Part shown: positions 1 to 8,705 of the stretch, piece after piece | How the letters are laid out: every line of letters begins with the position of its first letter | How positions within the stretch are numbered: the stretch's first letter is position 1 | Assembly: GCF_003148845.1 (NCBI RefSeq) | Contig: NZ_QGHA01000002.1 | Span: 852,974 to 916,973 of the forward strand | Length of the DNA stretch: 64,000 nt | Origin: Mucilaginibacter oryzae | GTDB taxonomy: Bacteria > Bacteroidota > Bacteroidia > Sphingobacteriales > Sphingobacteriaceae | Direction of reading: 5' to 3' | Program-made: the position numbers and the translations under genes | Notes under the pieces: model-generated | The model's input: only the letters and a program-made list of their open reading frames with translations | Database searches by the model: none | What the model was told of the DNA's origin: nothing

Positions 1-887
1 AAAAATCCGGCCTGTCGGTAAAAAAGCTTCCTTAAGCCCTGGCTGTCATGCTTATGATATAAAGCGGTGGCTGCAGGCATTGCTACTGATGCAAATGAGC
101 GCACCGGGATTTCGATGGCTTCTACAAGTTTTTGGGGGATGGCATACAGCGCAAGCGCCGAAGGCCCCAGCCAGGCGGCTATGATAAACTGATCTGAACT
201 TCTGAGCAGGCTTGACGCGATCATTGTAAGCATGCTGTATTTGCCGAACCCCGACAAACTTTTGCGTTCGGCGGATGTATTTGTCCACTTACCAAGCCGG
301 AGCCAATTAAACGCCATACCTGCAATGCCGATAAAGAGTTGGATGCCCCCATAAAACAGGACAATTATATTGATACCAGATTTTAGCCTGAACTGTAACA
401 GCAGCAAGGCGCTAAATAACAGCGCAAAAAATATCTTTACGGCAGCAAGTTTTTTAAACTGGCTGCGCGCCTGCAATTGCCACTGCAGCAGTTGAAAAGG
501 CAGCGCGCAAAACAACCAAACAACCGTATAGTGCTTTGCCAGCTTAAAAGCGGGCTGATCGAAGCTTTTAAATAAAGAGGCCGGTAAAAGCAGCAGCGAA
601 ATAGCTATTGTAAAAAACAGTAATAACTGCCATGAAGCGCCTGTTAGTTGCCGCCGCTCGTTTTCATGCCGGGCAGAAACGTAAAAACGGATAAATGGTG
701 TTTGCACCCAACCACTGCGAAGCATTTCTAACAGGGTGTAAACGGTTAAAAGCATAAACCACATGCCGGCCTCGTCTTTGCTGAAAAGCCGGGCAATTAA
801 AGCAAGGTTTACAAAACCTAAAATTGCGGTGAGGCCATTTGAAATTAACGACCACGAGGTATTGCTATACAGTAGCTTCCTGACCAT
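1..887 (-). CDS. Polysaccharide flippase (Wzx/MATE-like), 3' end cut by window
   Basis: An open frame of 295 codons runs from an ATG at 885-887 (protein begins MVRKLLYSNTSW) off the left edge without a stop. It is rich in hydrophobic segments, for example FFTIAISLLLLPASLF and NIIVLFYGGIQLFIGIAGMA, separated by short basic loops. The layout is that of the oligosaccharide flippase family: an N-terminal SLISNGLTAILGFVNL segment and a later SDQFIIAAWLGPSALALYAI segment. Such proteins move lipid-linked repeat units across the inner membrane. It starts 3 bases after the stop of the glycosyltransferase at 891-2117, so it is the fourth gene of the leftward exopolysaccharide arm. The family call is inferred from topology and context. 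Which glycan is moved cannot be read from the sequence. Confidence 0.75.
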   Translation of the reverse strand, partial: MVRKLLYSNTSWSLISNGLTAILGFVNLALIARLFSKDEAGMWFMLLTVYTLLEMLRSGWVQTPFIRFYVSARHENERRQLTGASWQLLLFFTIAISLLLLPASLFKSFDQPAFKLAKHYTVVWLFCALPFQLLQWQLQARSQFKKLAAVKIFFALLFSALLLLQFRLKSGINIIVLFYGGIQLFIGIAGMAFNWLRLGKWTNTSAERKSLSGFGKYSMLTMIASSLLRSSDQFIIAAWLGPSALALYAIPQKLVEAIEIPVRSFASVAMPAATALYHKHDSQGLRKLFYRQAGF

Positions 888-890
888 AAA

Positions 891-2117
891 CTATGCTTTA
901 ACCTGTTCTTTAATTAAAGATTGACGACTTTTATATTCGTCAACCAAGTCTTGTAATTGGTCGGCCCGCACCTGCCAGTCGGCCTTTTTAGCGATGCAGA
1001 TCCGTTTTTCCTGCAAAGTCGTATCGTTTTCAAGTAGGGCCAGTTCCAGGCGATGTTTAAAATCATGATAGCCATCGGCAACGTACACTACGTCGGCACA
1101 ATCGTTTAGCAAGGCAAAGGATGTCATTACCACCGGAAGGCCCATGGCCAGGTATTCGTTAACTTTAAGGGGGTATATGGCTGCGGTTAGTTCGTTGCAG
1201 ACGTATGGAATAATACCAACATGGATCTGGCTCTGTATCAGAGGCACCTCGTTAACGGGCACCGGAGGCTCAAAACAAACGTTTATATACTTAACAAGGC
1301 GGTTGTAAACTGATTGATCAGCAACTTTACCAACAAACAAAAACCGCGTTTTTTGCATCGATCCAATTACGCGTTCAAGCATCTCAACATCAATACGATT
1401 GTCTATCACCCCGGTATAACCTACGGTTTTAATGTATCCCTCATTAAACCGTTTCAAATTCCTGTTTTTGAAAAAACAATCGAAATGAACGCCATTGTTT
1501 ACAATTTCAACCGGTTTGTTTAACAGTTGCTGTCTTTTCTTCAGTTCGGAGGAGGTTACAATTACCAAATCAGTATTGGCTAAATATTGCCGCTCTGCCG
1601 ACACGGCAAAGCCGTTAAACCATGGGACGTTCGAAAAATCGTCGTAGATATAGTAAACGTTGAAGGTAACGTTGCTGATATTCCAATACTTGCCCAAAAA
1701 GGGCTGAAACGAATTGAAAGCTATCACATCCTGCATTTGCAGGTGTGCTATAGCTTTGTTGATGAAGTATCCGCTTATTGCCGCGTTAAATTTGTTTGCG
1801 AGCCTGAACAACCGCTCTGATTTTAACATAAAAGCCGGAAATACCGGCGGCAGCGACAACACATACAAACCGGTACCATCTTTACCGGCACTGATTTTCC
1901 GCAACCGCTTTTTTAAACCGATGAGGCGTTTCCAGTCAAATTTCTTTTTTCCTGTTATACCCTTAATCAGATCGGATATGGTATAGGCGTAGTCAACGTA
2001 TAAAACCAGGTTCCGTTCCGAAAGGCTTTTCATCAATTCAACTGTGGATCTGAGGTATTCGGCTTCCCAGGCGGGCAACGCCAGGCAAACAATGTGCCGG
2101 GGTTTGGTATCAGGCAT
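891..2117 (-). CDS. GT4-like glycosyltransferase (GT-B fold)
   Basis: The protein has 408 residues. The C-terminal half carries the GT-B nucleotide-sugar-binding pattern: GYTGVIDNRID, then FLFVGKVADQ, then PLKVNEYLAMGLPVV, where the Glu of the NEY-AMG-PVV block is the expected donor-phosphate contact. The N-terminal half is divergent and has no membrane segment, so it should be cytoplasmic or peripheral. It would add one sugar to the exopolysaccharide repeat unit; donor and acceptor are not predictable. It lies 1 base after the Wzz-like gene and 3 bases before the flippase gene, which indicates translational coupling in one operon. Start ATG at 2115-2117. Confidence 0.8.
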   Translation of the reverse strand: MPDTKPRHIVCLALPAWEAEYLRSTVELMKSLSERNLVLYVDYAYTISDLIKGITGKKKFDWKRLIGLKKRLRKISAGKDGTGLYVLSLPPVFPAFMLKSERLFRLANKFNAAISGYFINKAIAHLQMQDVIAFNSFQPFLGKYWNISNVTFNVYYIYDDFSNVPWFNGFAVSAERQYLANTDLVIVTSSELKKRQQLLNKPVEIVNNGVHFDCFFKNRNLKRFNEGYIKTVGYTGVIDNRIDVEMLERVIGSMQKTRFLFVGKVADQSVYNRLVKYINVCFEPPVPVNEVPLIQSQIHVGIIPYVCNELTAAIYPLKVNEYLAMGLPVVMTSFALLNDCADVVYVADGYHDFKHRLELALLENDTTLQEKRICIAKKADWQVRADQLQDLVDEYKSRQSLIKEQVKA

Positions 2118-2118
2118 A

Positions 2119-4299
2119 TTATCGTAAATTAAGGGTTATCATTTTTTTAATTTTACGCCTCAACCAACTGCGCTTTTTAGGAATTTCACCTATTGTATTA
2201 TCAATATTGGCTTCATCAACATTGACAAGCCAGGTATACAAAGGCACTCCGGGAGCCGCATTTTGGGTTTTAGTGATCACCTGCCTGTCGGCTTGCTGGT
2301 TAGTATCTTTTGCGTTAAACACGTACAACATCATTTCCGCCCCTTTGGCAACAGCTACAGGAAGGCTGTTCAATGATAAATTGGGCGAAACATATACCAC
2401 CAGACCATCCTGCGGAATTGAATCTTCAGAAAAATTGCGAACGTCTTTATAATTTAACTGTTCGAGCGCCGGCGTATATATGTATATGGATTCAGGAGGG
2501 ATTGCAGCCAAAAAAATATGAGAATACCCAACCGGCACCACCCAAAACACCTTTTTGAATACGGCCCGCAGCGACTGGTGCAACAGTTGTACGTCAACTG
2601 GATTATAAACTTCCTGCCTTGTGGCAATCAAAGCGAGGGTAGCTTTACCCTCACTTTCAATACCCGCAGAAACAAAGGGTAAAATAGCGCTGGTAAGGCG
2701 CTCGGCCAGCAAATGCATTAACTGCGTTTGATAAGGCAGCAAGATTTCATTTCTATATGCTATTGACATACCTGCAAGCGGTAAGCCAATGCTTTTTTCA
2801 GCCCTCTCGGCTGTGCGAACGGATGAATCCATCAACTCGCGGCCCACCACCACCGAAACCACCGAAACAAAACCGAGAACAAACGAAACGATTATCAGTA
2901 AACCCCTGGTTGACGGTTGGGCACGCAGCGGAAAAAACGGCTTATCCTGCACCACAATGTTTGAGTTGAGCGCGATGTTGCTTTGGCGAAGCCGGGCAAG
3001 GTTAAGGCCATGCAAAATAGATAAAAACTCTTTTTCGTTAATATCCACCTGCCTTTCAAGCCTTTTGAGCGTTGAGCCCAGCGGTGCGAATTCATCGATC
3101 TGGTTGAGGTAGTTTTGACGCTGTTTATCAAGAACATCCAAACCAGCGGTTGCCTTTTGCCCGGTAACGGCGTTATCAACCCACTCCTGGATGAGGTTTG
3201 AGCGGGGCACCGTTTCGAGGGTGTAATTTAGTTTAAGATAATCGTCGGATGCCGTTTTAAGCGAGTCTTCCAGTACTTGCACGCGGGATGAATACTGCGC
3301 TATTTTTTCATTATCGCCATATAATTTGGCGCGTTCAAGGTTTGACTTTGCCTGGCTCAGGCGCTGCCGGGTATTAATTACGTTAAGGCTGTTATCAATT
3401 TGCTGATTGCGGGAGTTTAATTTTTTTTCGACAGCTCCCAAAGCTTGTTGACTGCCCTTCTGGGTAACTTTTTCGGCATAAATCTCTTTTTCCAGCTGCT
3501 CTTTTGATTGTGCTATATACCTCGTTTGTTCGTAATAATTAATTACCCTGTTTTTTTGACCGAAAAGTTTCAAATCATCTTCTGATTTTTGAAGCTTGGC
3601 TTTAACTTCTGCAAGTTTACCTTCAAAATATTGTACCGCGCTGTAGGTTTGGTCGGCCTTTAAACGCTTATAATTTTCAGTGAAAATAGCGCTATGTAAC
3701 TCAAGCGTACGTAAACACACGGCCGGATCGGTACATGTATACACCACCTGCAAAATATCGCTGGCATTTAACCGGGTTACCGCCAGGTTTGATTTCAAAT
3801 CGTCAATACTGTAAAATGATCCCGGGTTATCAAGAATGTAAGCAATTGTATTATTGGTTTTATCGGTGTAAAGAGCGTTTAAATAACTGTAAACCGCCGG
3901 TTCATTACCCAACTTTTGTGCCTTATTGATCACATCAGGGCTAACCAGTTTTTTTAACTTATTAAAGTCAACAGTACCTAATACATGAAAATCGGACTTT
4001 TTTAATAAAAGGTGTTCTGCTAAAAGATGCAGGGAAACGGCCTGTATAGTTTCGCGCGATTTTGCCGAAGCCATCAGGTTATCAAACGCATTGTTTACGG
4101 CAAAATAGTCAAGCCGTTCGTCCTCGGTGCTGGTAATTGAATAACCGCTGGCTACGCCGGTGTAAAGGGTTGTTGAGCTTGTATATTGCTTTTTGCTTTT
4201 TTTGGTTAAAAAAAACACAGTTAAAGCACAAATTAAGGGTACTGATATCAGCCAGGTTTTGTGCCGCAGCAATAACTTTATATAATGGATCAGGTTCAT
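2119..4299 (-). CDS. Wzz/GumC-type chain-length protein with degenerate tyrosine-kinase domain
   Basis: The protein has 726 residues. A first membrane helix lies near residues 16-31 (WLISVPLICALTVFFLT), followed by a periplasmic part with long coiled coil (about residues 210-360 and 390-450). The proline-rich entry to a second helix (QPSTRGLLIIVSFVLGFVSV) is at about 470-495. This is the Wzz/GumC polysaccharide co-polymerase layout. The last 230 residues resemble a BY-kinase domain in position and strand pattern (KATLALIATRQEVYNPVD, GLVVYVSP), but there is no GKS/GKT Walker A, no DxD Walker A', and no C-terminal tyrosine cluster; the end is KKMITLNLR. It overlaps the preceding TolC-like gene by 4 bases (ATGA). 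I infer a structural rather than catalytic cytoplasmic domain. Confidence 0.8.
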   Translation of the reverse strand: MNLIHYIKLLLRHKTWLISVPLICALTVFFLTKKSKKQYTSSTTLYTGVASGYSITSTEDERLDYFAVNNAFDNLMASAKSRETIQAVSLHLLAEHLLLKKSDFHVLGTVDFNKLKKLVSPDVINKAQKLGNEPAVYSYLNALYTDKTNNTIAYILDNPGSFYSIDDLKSNLAVTRLNASDILQVVYTCTDPAVCLRTLELHSAIFTENYKRLKADQTYSAVQYFEGKLAEVKAKLQKSEDDLKLFGQKNRVINYYEQTRYIAQSKEQLEKEIYAEKVTQKGSQQALGAVEKKLNSRNQQIDNSLNVINTRQRLSQAKSNLERAKLYGDNEKIAQYSSRVQVLEDSLKTASDDYLKLNYTLETVPRSNLIQEWVDNAVTGQKATAGLDVLDKQRQNYLNQIDEFAPLGSTLKRLERQVDINEKEFLSILHGLNLARLRQSNIALNSNIVVQDKPFFPLRAQPSTRGLLIIVSFVLGFVSVVSVVVGRELMDSSVRTAERAEKSIGLPLAGMSIAYRNEILLPYQTQLMHLLAERLTSAILPFVSAGIESEGKATLALIATRQEVYNPVDVQLLHQSLRAVFKKVFWVVPVGYSHIFLAAIPPESIYIYTPALEQLNYKDVRNFSEDSIPQDGLVVYVSPNLSLNSLPVAVAKGAEMMLYVFNAKDTNQQADRQVITKTQNAAPGVPLYTWLVNVDEANIDNTIGEIPKKRSWLRRKIKKMITLNLR

Positions 4300-5054
4300 T
4301 TTTTAGCTACTAATTGGTTAAATGGTACGCCAACCATGGGTTCCATCTGCGCGTAATAGGTTGAAAACTGGCGTTTGGCCTCTTCGTAATCGGCCCGGGC
4401 GTTAACCTCAATGGTTTTTAACCGGGATAGTTCAAGCGCGTCTATCGCGCCATCCTTAAATTGCTTTTTGGCAATGGAATATTGGCTGATAGCTGATTCT
4501 TTAGCTTCACTACGTATAGATAATACATTACTGGCATACAAGAGGTTATAATAGGCTTGTATTACCTCTTTCTTTAATTCCTGTACTGATTCATCGCGCT
4601 TGTTAATGGATGAATTGTATTGATATTTATAAAGGTTAACCCGCGATTTACGCCCGACAAGCTCATAAAGCGGCAGATTGATCTGCACCCCCATCCGGAA
4701 ACCGCTGGTGATATTTGACGATGCCACCGAACCCGGCGATTGGCTATCAGACGATACGATGCTTTGATTGCCGGTAGAGTAGTTTACGAAGCCCATGATG
4801 TTATTGGTCCAAACCCTCTTCGCAAAATCAAGTTGCGCTTTTGACGACTCAACGAGGTCTTTCTGGAATTTTACTGAAGGTGAATTTTTGATGGCAAGGT
4901 CAATGATACTATCGAGCGGAACCAACTGCGCCTGGAGATCTGCACTTTCATCAAGCGCGGGCGGGACTTTATTTGGATTTGCCTGCTTTGCCTGCCCGAA
5001 AGAGGGAACCGTAGCAGTTAACAGGAGGAAATATATAATTACAAAGTATCGCAT
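4296..5054 (-). CDS. Half-length TolC-family outer-membrane protein
   Basis: The 252-residue protein begins with a signal peptide (MRYFVIIYFLLLTATVPSFG) and is mostly long helix after residue 45. It has the TolC/OEP signature once: LDSIIDLAIKNSPSVK, then a beta-strand pair with FRMGVQINLPLYE, then the helix KKQFKDGAIDALELSRLK. Normal TolC proteins have two such halves in 420-500 residues; only one is present here, and the gene ends cleanly at TGA overlapping the Wzz-like start. It is first in the leftward exopolysaccharide operon, where a Wza-type exporter would be expected, so it may multimerise into an outer-membrane exit duct working with the Wzz-like protein. That role is inference. Confidence 0.75.
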   Translation of the reverse strand: MRYFVIIYFLLLTATVPSFGQAKQANPNKVPPALDESADLQAQLVPLDSIIDLAIKNSPSVKFQKDLVESSKAQLDFAKRVWTNNIMGFVNYSTGNQSIVSSDSQSPGSVASSNITSGFRMGVQINLPLYELVGRKSRVNLYKYQYNSSINKRDESVQELKKEVIQAYYNLLYASNVLSIRSEAKESAISQYSIAKKQFKDGAIDALELSRLKTIEVNARADYEEAKRQFSTYYAQMEPMVGVPFNQLVAKK

Positions 5055-5460
5055 TTTTTATTCTTAAAATATAGTTTGAGGATAGCGTTGTCTCCTCCGT
5101 TAGAACCATCAACTATACCAATTATAAAAATTCACAATACCTGCTGACTACCAATAGCTTACATAAAGAACCAAATTATTTAATTTCCATTTTATGGAAA
5201 ACTTTCTTGCTGCTGGAATTTTTGGTCGCCGATTGGTGGGGATTTTGCGCTTTAACGGCGCGTTCATTACGGAATGCTGTTACGTTTATCCCATACACTC
5301 GCTATAAGTCCAACAAATGGATACTTTTTCCATTTGTTAGACTACCGGATATTACAACATTCTGACAATAAATTAATTAAAATACCGGCATACTTTTAGC
5401 AGATAGGGAAAATAGTCAACCGCGTATTATTAAAACAATGGTTTTAAATATTGATTGCCG

Positions 5461-5523
5461 ATGATGTCTCTGCAAAAGACTCTTAAAGAATACATAGGTA
5501 AAATGATGATGAATAAATTATAG
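5461..5523 (+). CDS. Possible 20-residue leader or small protein
   Basis: ATG ATG at 5461 opens a frame reading MMSLQKTLKEYIGKMMMNKL and stopping at TAG 5521-5523. The peptide is basic and could form an amphipathic helix. It lies 131 bases before a strong rho-independent terminator and 280 bases before the glycosyltransferase start, so it could be an attenuation-type leader peptide or a small protein of a short transcript. There is no ribosome-binding signal to judge by, and an ORF this short can arise by chance. Low confidence. Confidence 0.25.
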   Translation: MMSLQKTLKEYIGKMMMNKL

Positions 5524-5653
5524 ATAACGTACCTGACACGCTTACCGGTCAGCAACCGGTTTATATCCTAATCCTGGTTATTAACGGGGCCGTATGGAAA
5601 GGGACTTTCAAATAAGCAATAACAACCAAAATCAACTATATCTCAATCTCCTT

Positions 5654-5688
5654 AAGCGGGAACCATCCGGTTCCTGCTTTTGTTTTTT
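5654..5688 (+). terminator. Rho-independent terminator in the leader region
   Basis: Arms 5654-5664 (AAGCGGGAACC) and 5669-5679 (GGTTCCTGCTT) pair over 11 bp with one G-U and a 4-base loop, followed by TTGTTTTTT. No normal gene ends just upstream on this strand, so it ends either a small RNA or the leader of the 5803 operon. Confidence 0.7.
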
Positions 5689-5802
5689 ATAGCGGTTTCC
5701 TCATGCTAAAAACAGGAATTATTCCAATATCCGGAATTTAGAATTAAAATAAATATCTGATTTACAACAATTTAACAACTGGCATATTTATAGGTTAGGG
5801 CA

Positions 5803-7008
5803 ATGCAACTATCTGATTATAAATTTTTAAACGCCATGTTACTAAATTCTCAAACCCTATCTCCTAATTTGCAAATAGCCATAGAAGTGCAAAGGATTTT
5901 CAGGCCCCGAAAACACGGAATGGATGTTGTAGCTCATGAATTGCTAAAAAGGCTCCCTTATGGTGAAGACAGCTTTGATTACCACGTTATGGTTAAACCG
6001 GATGCCGACGCCTGTTTGTCAAGCATCCCCCACCGCATTATACATACTATACGCAGGGCGCCATATTTTATCTGGGAGCAATATTTTTTACCCAAAGCCT
6101 GCCGCCAGTATCATGCCGATGTTTTGCATTGTACGGCAAATACCGCCCCCTTGAACAGCAAGGTGCCGCTTATTTTAACGCTTCATGATGTTATATTCCT
6201 CGAAAAATCTGCAAGGCAGGCCAATACCAATTGGTACCAGCGCTTAGGAAATATCTATCGCGGCCTGATCGTAACAAAAATTGCCAAAAAGGCGCTGAAG
6301 ATCATTACCGTATCCGAGTTTCAACGGGATGTGATAGCCGAAAAACTTAAGATATCGAAAGACAAAATAAAGGTAGTGTATAACGGCGCCGATGAACGTT
6401 TCTTTGTTCGTCATACCCAGGAAACTATCAGCAACACGCTTGGTAAGCTGGGGTTGCTACGGGGATACATATTTTTCATGGCCAACACGGATCCACGTAA
6501 AAACACTACCGGTGTTTTAAAAGCCTATGCAAAGCTGCTACAACATAACAACAATGCGCCCAGGCTGCTCATGAAAGGCATAAACCGGGAAAAACTTAAT
6601 GTATTGCTTGCCAAAACAGATTTACAGTGGTTAGAGCAGAAAATAGATACCATAGAATACATTGACTGCGCAGACCTGCCTATGATTTACCAGGGCGCAA
6701 GCATGCTTTGGTTCCCATCTTTCAGCGAAGGGTTTGGTTTACCGATTGTGGAAGCAATGGCGTCGGGCACTCCGGTTGTCACCTCATCAGTATCGTGTAT
6801 GCCCGAAATAGCCGGTGATGCCGCCCTTTATATTGATCCCGGAAAACCTGCTTCACTGGCATTTGCAGCGCACATCATTTTAACCGATCCGACAGTTGCG
6901 GGGCGGCTGTCTGAAGTCGGCACACAAAGAGCGGCGCTCTTTAATTGGGAAGATGCGGCAAAAAAAACGGTTTCAGTTTATCACGAAGTAGAAAAAATGA
7001 TTAAGTAA
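5803..7008 (+). CDS. GT4 family glycosyltransferase
   Basis: The 401-residue protein is a classical GT-B enzyme. The N-terminal domain opens with IAIEVQRIFRPRKHGMDVVA and contains the LHDVIFLE and ITVSEFQRDVI segments; the donor domain has FFMANTDPRKN, the motif SFSEGFGLPIVEAMASGTPVV (E-x7-E type, near residue 305) and MPEIAGDAALYIDP. It should transfer a hexose, possibly mannose-like, to a lipid-linked glycan at the cytoplasmic face. The start used (5803) adds about 23 residues before the usual family start; ATG at 5836 gives MLLNSQTL and is an alternative. Its stop TAA is directly followed by the ATG of the next gene at 7009, so the three rightward genes form one operon. Confidence 0.85.
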   Translation: MQLSDYKFLNAMLLNSQTLSPNLQIAIEVQRIFRPRKHGMDVVAHELLKRLPYGEDSFDYHVMVKPDADACLSSIPHRIIHTIRRAPYFIWEQYFLPKACRQYHADVLHCTANTAPLNSKVPLILTLHDVIFLEKSARQANTNWYQRLGNIYRGLIVTKIAKKALKIITVSEFQRDVIAEKLKISKDKIKVVYNGADERFFVRHTQETISNTLGKLGLLRGYIFFMANTDPRKNTTGVLKAYAKLLQHNNNAPRLLMKGINREKLNVLLAKTDLQWLEQKIDTIEYIDCADLPMIYQGASMLWFPSFSEGFGLPIVEAMASGTPVVTSSVSCMPEIAGDAALYIDPGKPASLAFAAHIILTDPTVAGRLSEVGTQRAALFNWEDAAKKTVSVYHEVEKMIK

Positions 7009-7683
7009 ATGAAAAAAAGAATACTTGATAAGGTTGATGTCCTGGCAACTGATTACTATGGCCGCAGGGCAAAAACAGCCCGCGAAAAACTTTTTATTTA
7101 TTGGGTGCTGCTCAGGAGATTGTTAAGCAGCGTAATTAATGTGCTGAACGCCAAATACCGTCTGCGCAACTGCCTTACGGGCAGGTTAGTCACCGTAAAG
7201 GGCCGGTTAATGGTCAGGAACGAAGGCAAAATAATAATTGGCAATGGCTGCCGCATCTGGTCGCACATCGGTACAACACAACTATCGGCAGGCCCCCGCG
7301 CGGTTATCGAAATAGGCGAAAATACATTTATCAATACGGGCACAATCATTACCTCCCGGAAGAATATCAGGATAGGAAAAAACTGCCAGATTGCTAACCA
7401 GGTAATTATTATGGATGATGACTTCCATGATGTGTATGCCGCCGAGAAAAACTGTTCGGTAAAAGAGGCCATCATTATTGGTGATAACGCCTGGATAGCC
7501 ACCCGGGCTACAATTTTAAAAGGTGTAACTATTGGCGAAGGCGCCGTAGTTGCGGCAGGTGCTGTAGTTACCAAAGATGTGCTGCCGCACACGCTGGTTG
7601 GCGGCGTACCGGCTAAATTTATTAAAAGCCTTAAAGATGAAGCCCTCATCAATCGTGAAATATCAAACCTTATTCATAGTTAA
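7009..7683 (+). CDS. Hexapeptide-repeat acyltransferase (LbH fold)
   Basis: The 224-residue protein has a basic N-terminal helix (about residues 1-50), then left-handed beta-helix hexads such as IIIGNG, IEIGEN, IRIGKN, IIIGDN and VTIGEG between residues 70 and 190. The end [20 protein letters not shown] is the usual xat-family C-terminal coil motif. Family members are trimeric O- or N-acetyltransferases using acetyl-CoA and often decorate capsule or O-antigen sugars. A conserved catalytic-type His occurs in MDDDFHDVY (near residue 143). It abuts the upstream glycosyltransferase with no spacer, and 2 bases separate it from a second enzyme of the same fold. The acceptor is unknown. Confidence 0.8.
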   Translation: MKKRILDKVDVLATDYYGRRAKTAREKLFIYWVLLRRLLSSVINVLNAKYRLRNCLTGRLVTVKGRLMVRNEGKIIIGNGCRIWSHIGTTQLSAGPRAVIEIGENTFINTGTIITSRKNIRIGKNCQIANQVIIMDDDFHDVYAAEKNCSVKEAIIIGDNAWIATRATILKGVTIGEGAVVAAGAVVTKDVLPHTLVGGVPAKFIKSLKDEALINREISNLIHS

Positions 7684-7685
7684 TC

Positions 7686-8309
7686 ATGAGCCTTAAAGCT
7701 GCCATTAAATCAAACCCGGCAATCAAAGCCTTTGTTTATAAGCTCATTGTCAGCAACGCGAGGCCGCGTTGGTGGGTGCGCTGTTTCGTTAGCCCGCTTT
7801 TTTATAAACGCGGCAAAAAATCAGCTATCAGGCGCACCGCGAGAATGGATATATTACCGTTCAATAACTTCCGGTTAGGCCAATATTCAACCATTGAAGA
7901 TTTTTGCACGGTAAACAATGGCGTTGGTGAAGTAATTATCGGCGATCATACGCGCGTGGGGATCGGTAATGTAATTATTGGCCCGGTAAGCATAGGTAAC
8001 CACGTTATCCTTGCACAAAACATTGTGCTAAGCGGCCTTAACCATACTTATACGGATATTAATACCCCCATCAGGTTACAAAAAGTGACTACCGCTGATA
8101 TTTTTATAGAAGATGAGGTATGGATTGGGGCAAACTCAGTGATTACAGCCGGTGTTACCATTGGAAAACATAGCGTAGTCGCAGGCGGTTCTGTAGTCAC
8201 CAAAAGTGTACCTTCCTTTTGCGTGGTGGCAGGCAATCCGGCTAAAATAATTAAGTGCTACAACAAGGAAACTGATAAATGGGAGCGCGTAAGGTATGCC
8301 ACAAATTAA
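7686..8309 (+). CDS. Second hexapeptide-repeat acyltransferase (WcaF/NodL-like)
   Basis: This 207-residue protein is a left-handed beta-helix enzyme. Hexads include [30 protein letters not shown] and VTIGKH; the His in [11 protein letters not shown] (near residue 119) is at the catalytic position of WcaF-type acetyltransferases, and the C-terminus has [13 protein letters not shown] and AGNPAKIIK. It differs from its neighbour in the N-terminal 55 residues, which are hydrophobic and basic and may contact the membrane. It is last in the rightward exopolysaccharide arm. Two adjacent acyltransferases suggest two acylation sites on the repeat unit (inference). Confidence 0.8.
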   Translation: MSLKAAIKSNPAIKAFVYKLIVSNARPRWWVRCFVSPLFYKRGKKSAIRRTARMDILPFNNFRLGQYSTIEDFCTVNNGVGEVIIGDHTRVGIGNVIIGPVSIGNHVILAQNIVLSGLNHTYTDINTPIRLQKVTTADIFIEDEVWIGANSVITAGVTIGKHSVVAGGSVVTKSVPSFCVVAGNPAKIIKCYNKETDKWERVRYATN

Positions 8310-8370
8310 CCTGGTTATAGCGATATTTTAGTTGTGCAAAAATGAGCTGGAGTGCGAGACGCCTAAAAAC

Positions 8371-8378
8371 TATCTTTG
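8371..8378 (+). promoter_or_regulatory. Bacteroidota -7 promoter element for DUF2256 gene
   Basis: TATCTTTG fits the TAnnTTTG -7 consensus and sits 60 bases before the ATG at 8439. No good -33 TTTG was found at the usual distance. Confidence 0.4.
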
Positions 8379-8438
8379 CGGTTAGTATTTCGCGCATTTT
8401 GCAAATAATGATCAATACGATCTAAAAAATACCAGGAT

Positions 8439-8582
8439 ATGCAAGGGGTTAAAAAACAACATTTGCCGCAAAAAAATTGCCTAACCTGCGGCAAGCCTTT
8501 TACCTGGCGTAAGAAATGGGAAAAAGTTTGGGAAGAAGTTAAGTACTGTTCAGAAAAATGCCGGCGGAACAAAACGCGCTGA
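8439..8582 (+). CDS. DUF2256 small zinc-ribbon protein
   Basis: A 47-residue reading frame begins [14 protein letters not shown] and carries paired cysteines [18 protein letters not shown], then [10 protein letters not shown]. The spacing (CxxC, about 22 residues, CxxxC) and the tryptophan-rich centre are typical of DUF2256, a short family of about 40-60 residues often found beside photolyase or cryptochrome genes, although none is present here. The four cysteines probably bind zinc. The function is unknown. It stands alone between the exopolysaccharide arm and the convergent TetR gene. The size, the cysteine pattern and the -7 box upstream make it a real gene despite its length. Confidence 0.85.
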   Translation: MQGVKKQHLPQKNCLTCGKPFTWRKKWEKVWEEVKYCSEKCRRNKTR

Positions 8583-8705
8583 TCATGACATCACGGCCAG
8601 ACACGGAAAGCCATTACGGGTTCAAAATTCGTCAACAACAACATCAGACGCGCAAATCAAAGCATAAAATTTGTTGTATAACCAGGCAACAACCCGTTTT
8701 AAAAA

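Larger units (their letters stand above)
5055..5802. other. 748-base divergent intergenic region of exopolysaccharide locus
   Basis: No gene of normal size is present. It must hold the promoters of both arms. Visible structures: a 9-bp hairpin with arms at 5311-5319 and 5331-5339 (AACAAATGG type), a -7-like TACTTTTA at 5391-5398, a 20-codon open frame at 5461-5523, a palindromic pair ACCGGT at 5544-5549 and 5555-5560, and a terminator at 5654-5688. The remaining AT-rich sequence shows nothing I can name. Confidence 0.7.

Noticed and set aside
5785..5800. TGGCA sequence before the 5803 glycosyltransferase as sigma-54 site
   Set aside because: The -12 part reads TAGG instead of TTGC at the needed distance.
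7098..7652. Open frame of 184 codons on the minus strand
   Set aside because: It mirrors the hexapeptide repeats of the acyltransferase and has no own features.
8583..8705. Hairpin TTGTTG ... CAACAA as TetR terminator
   Set aside because: Only six pairs, with a weak T tract; not strong enough to list.
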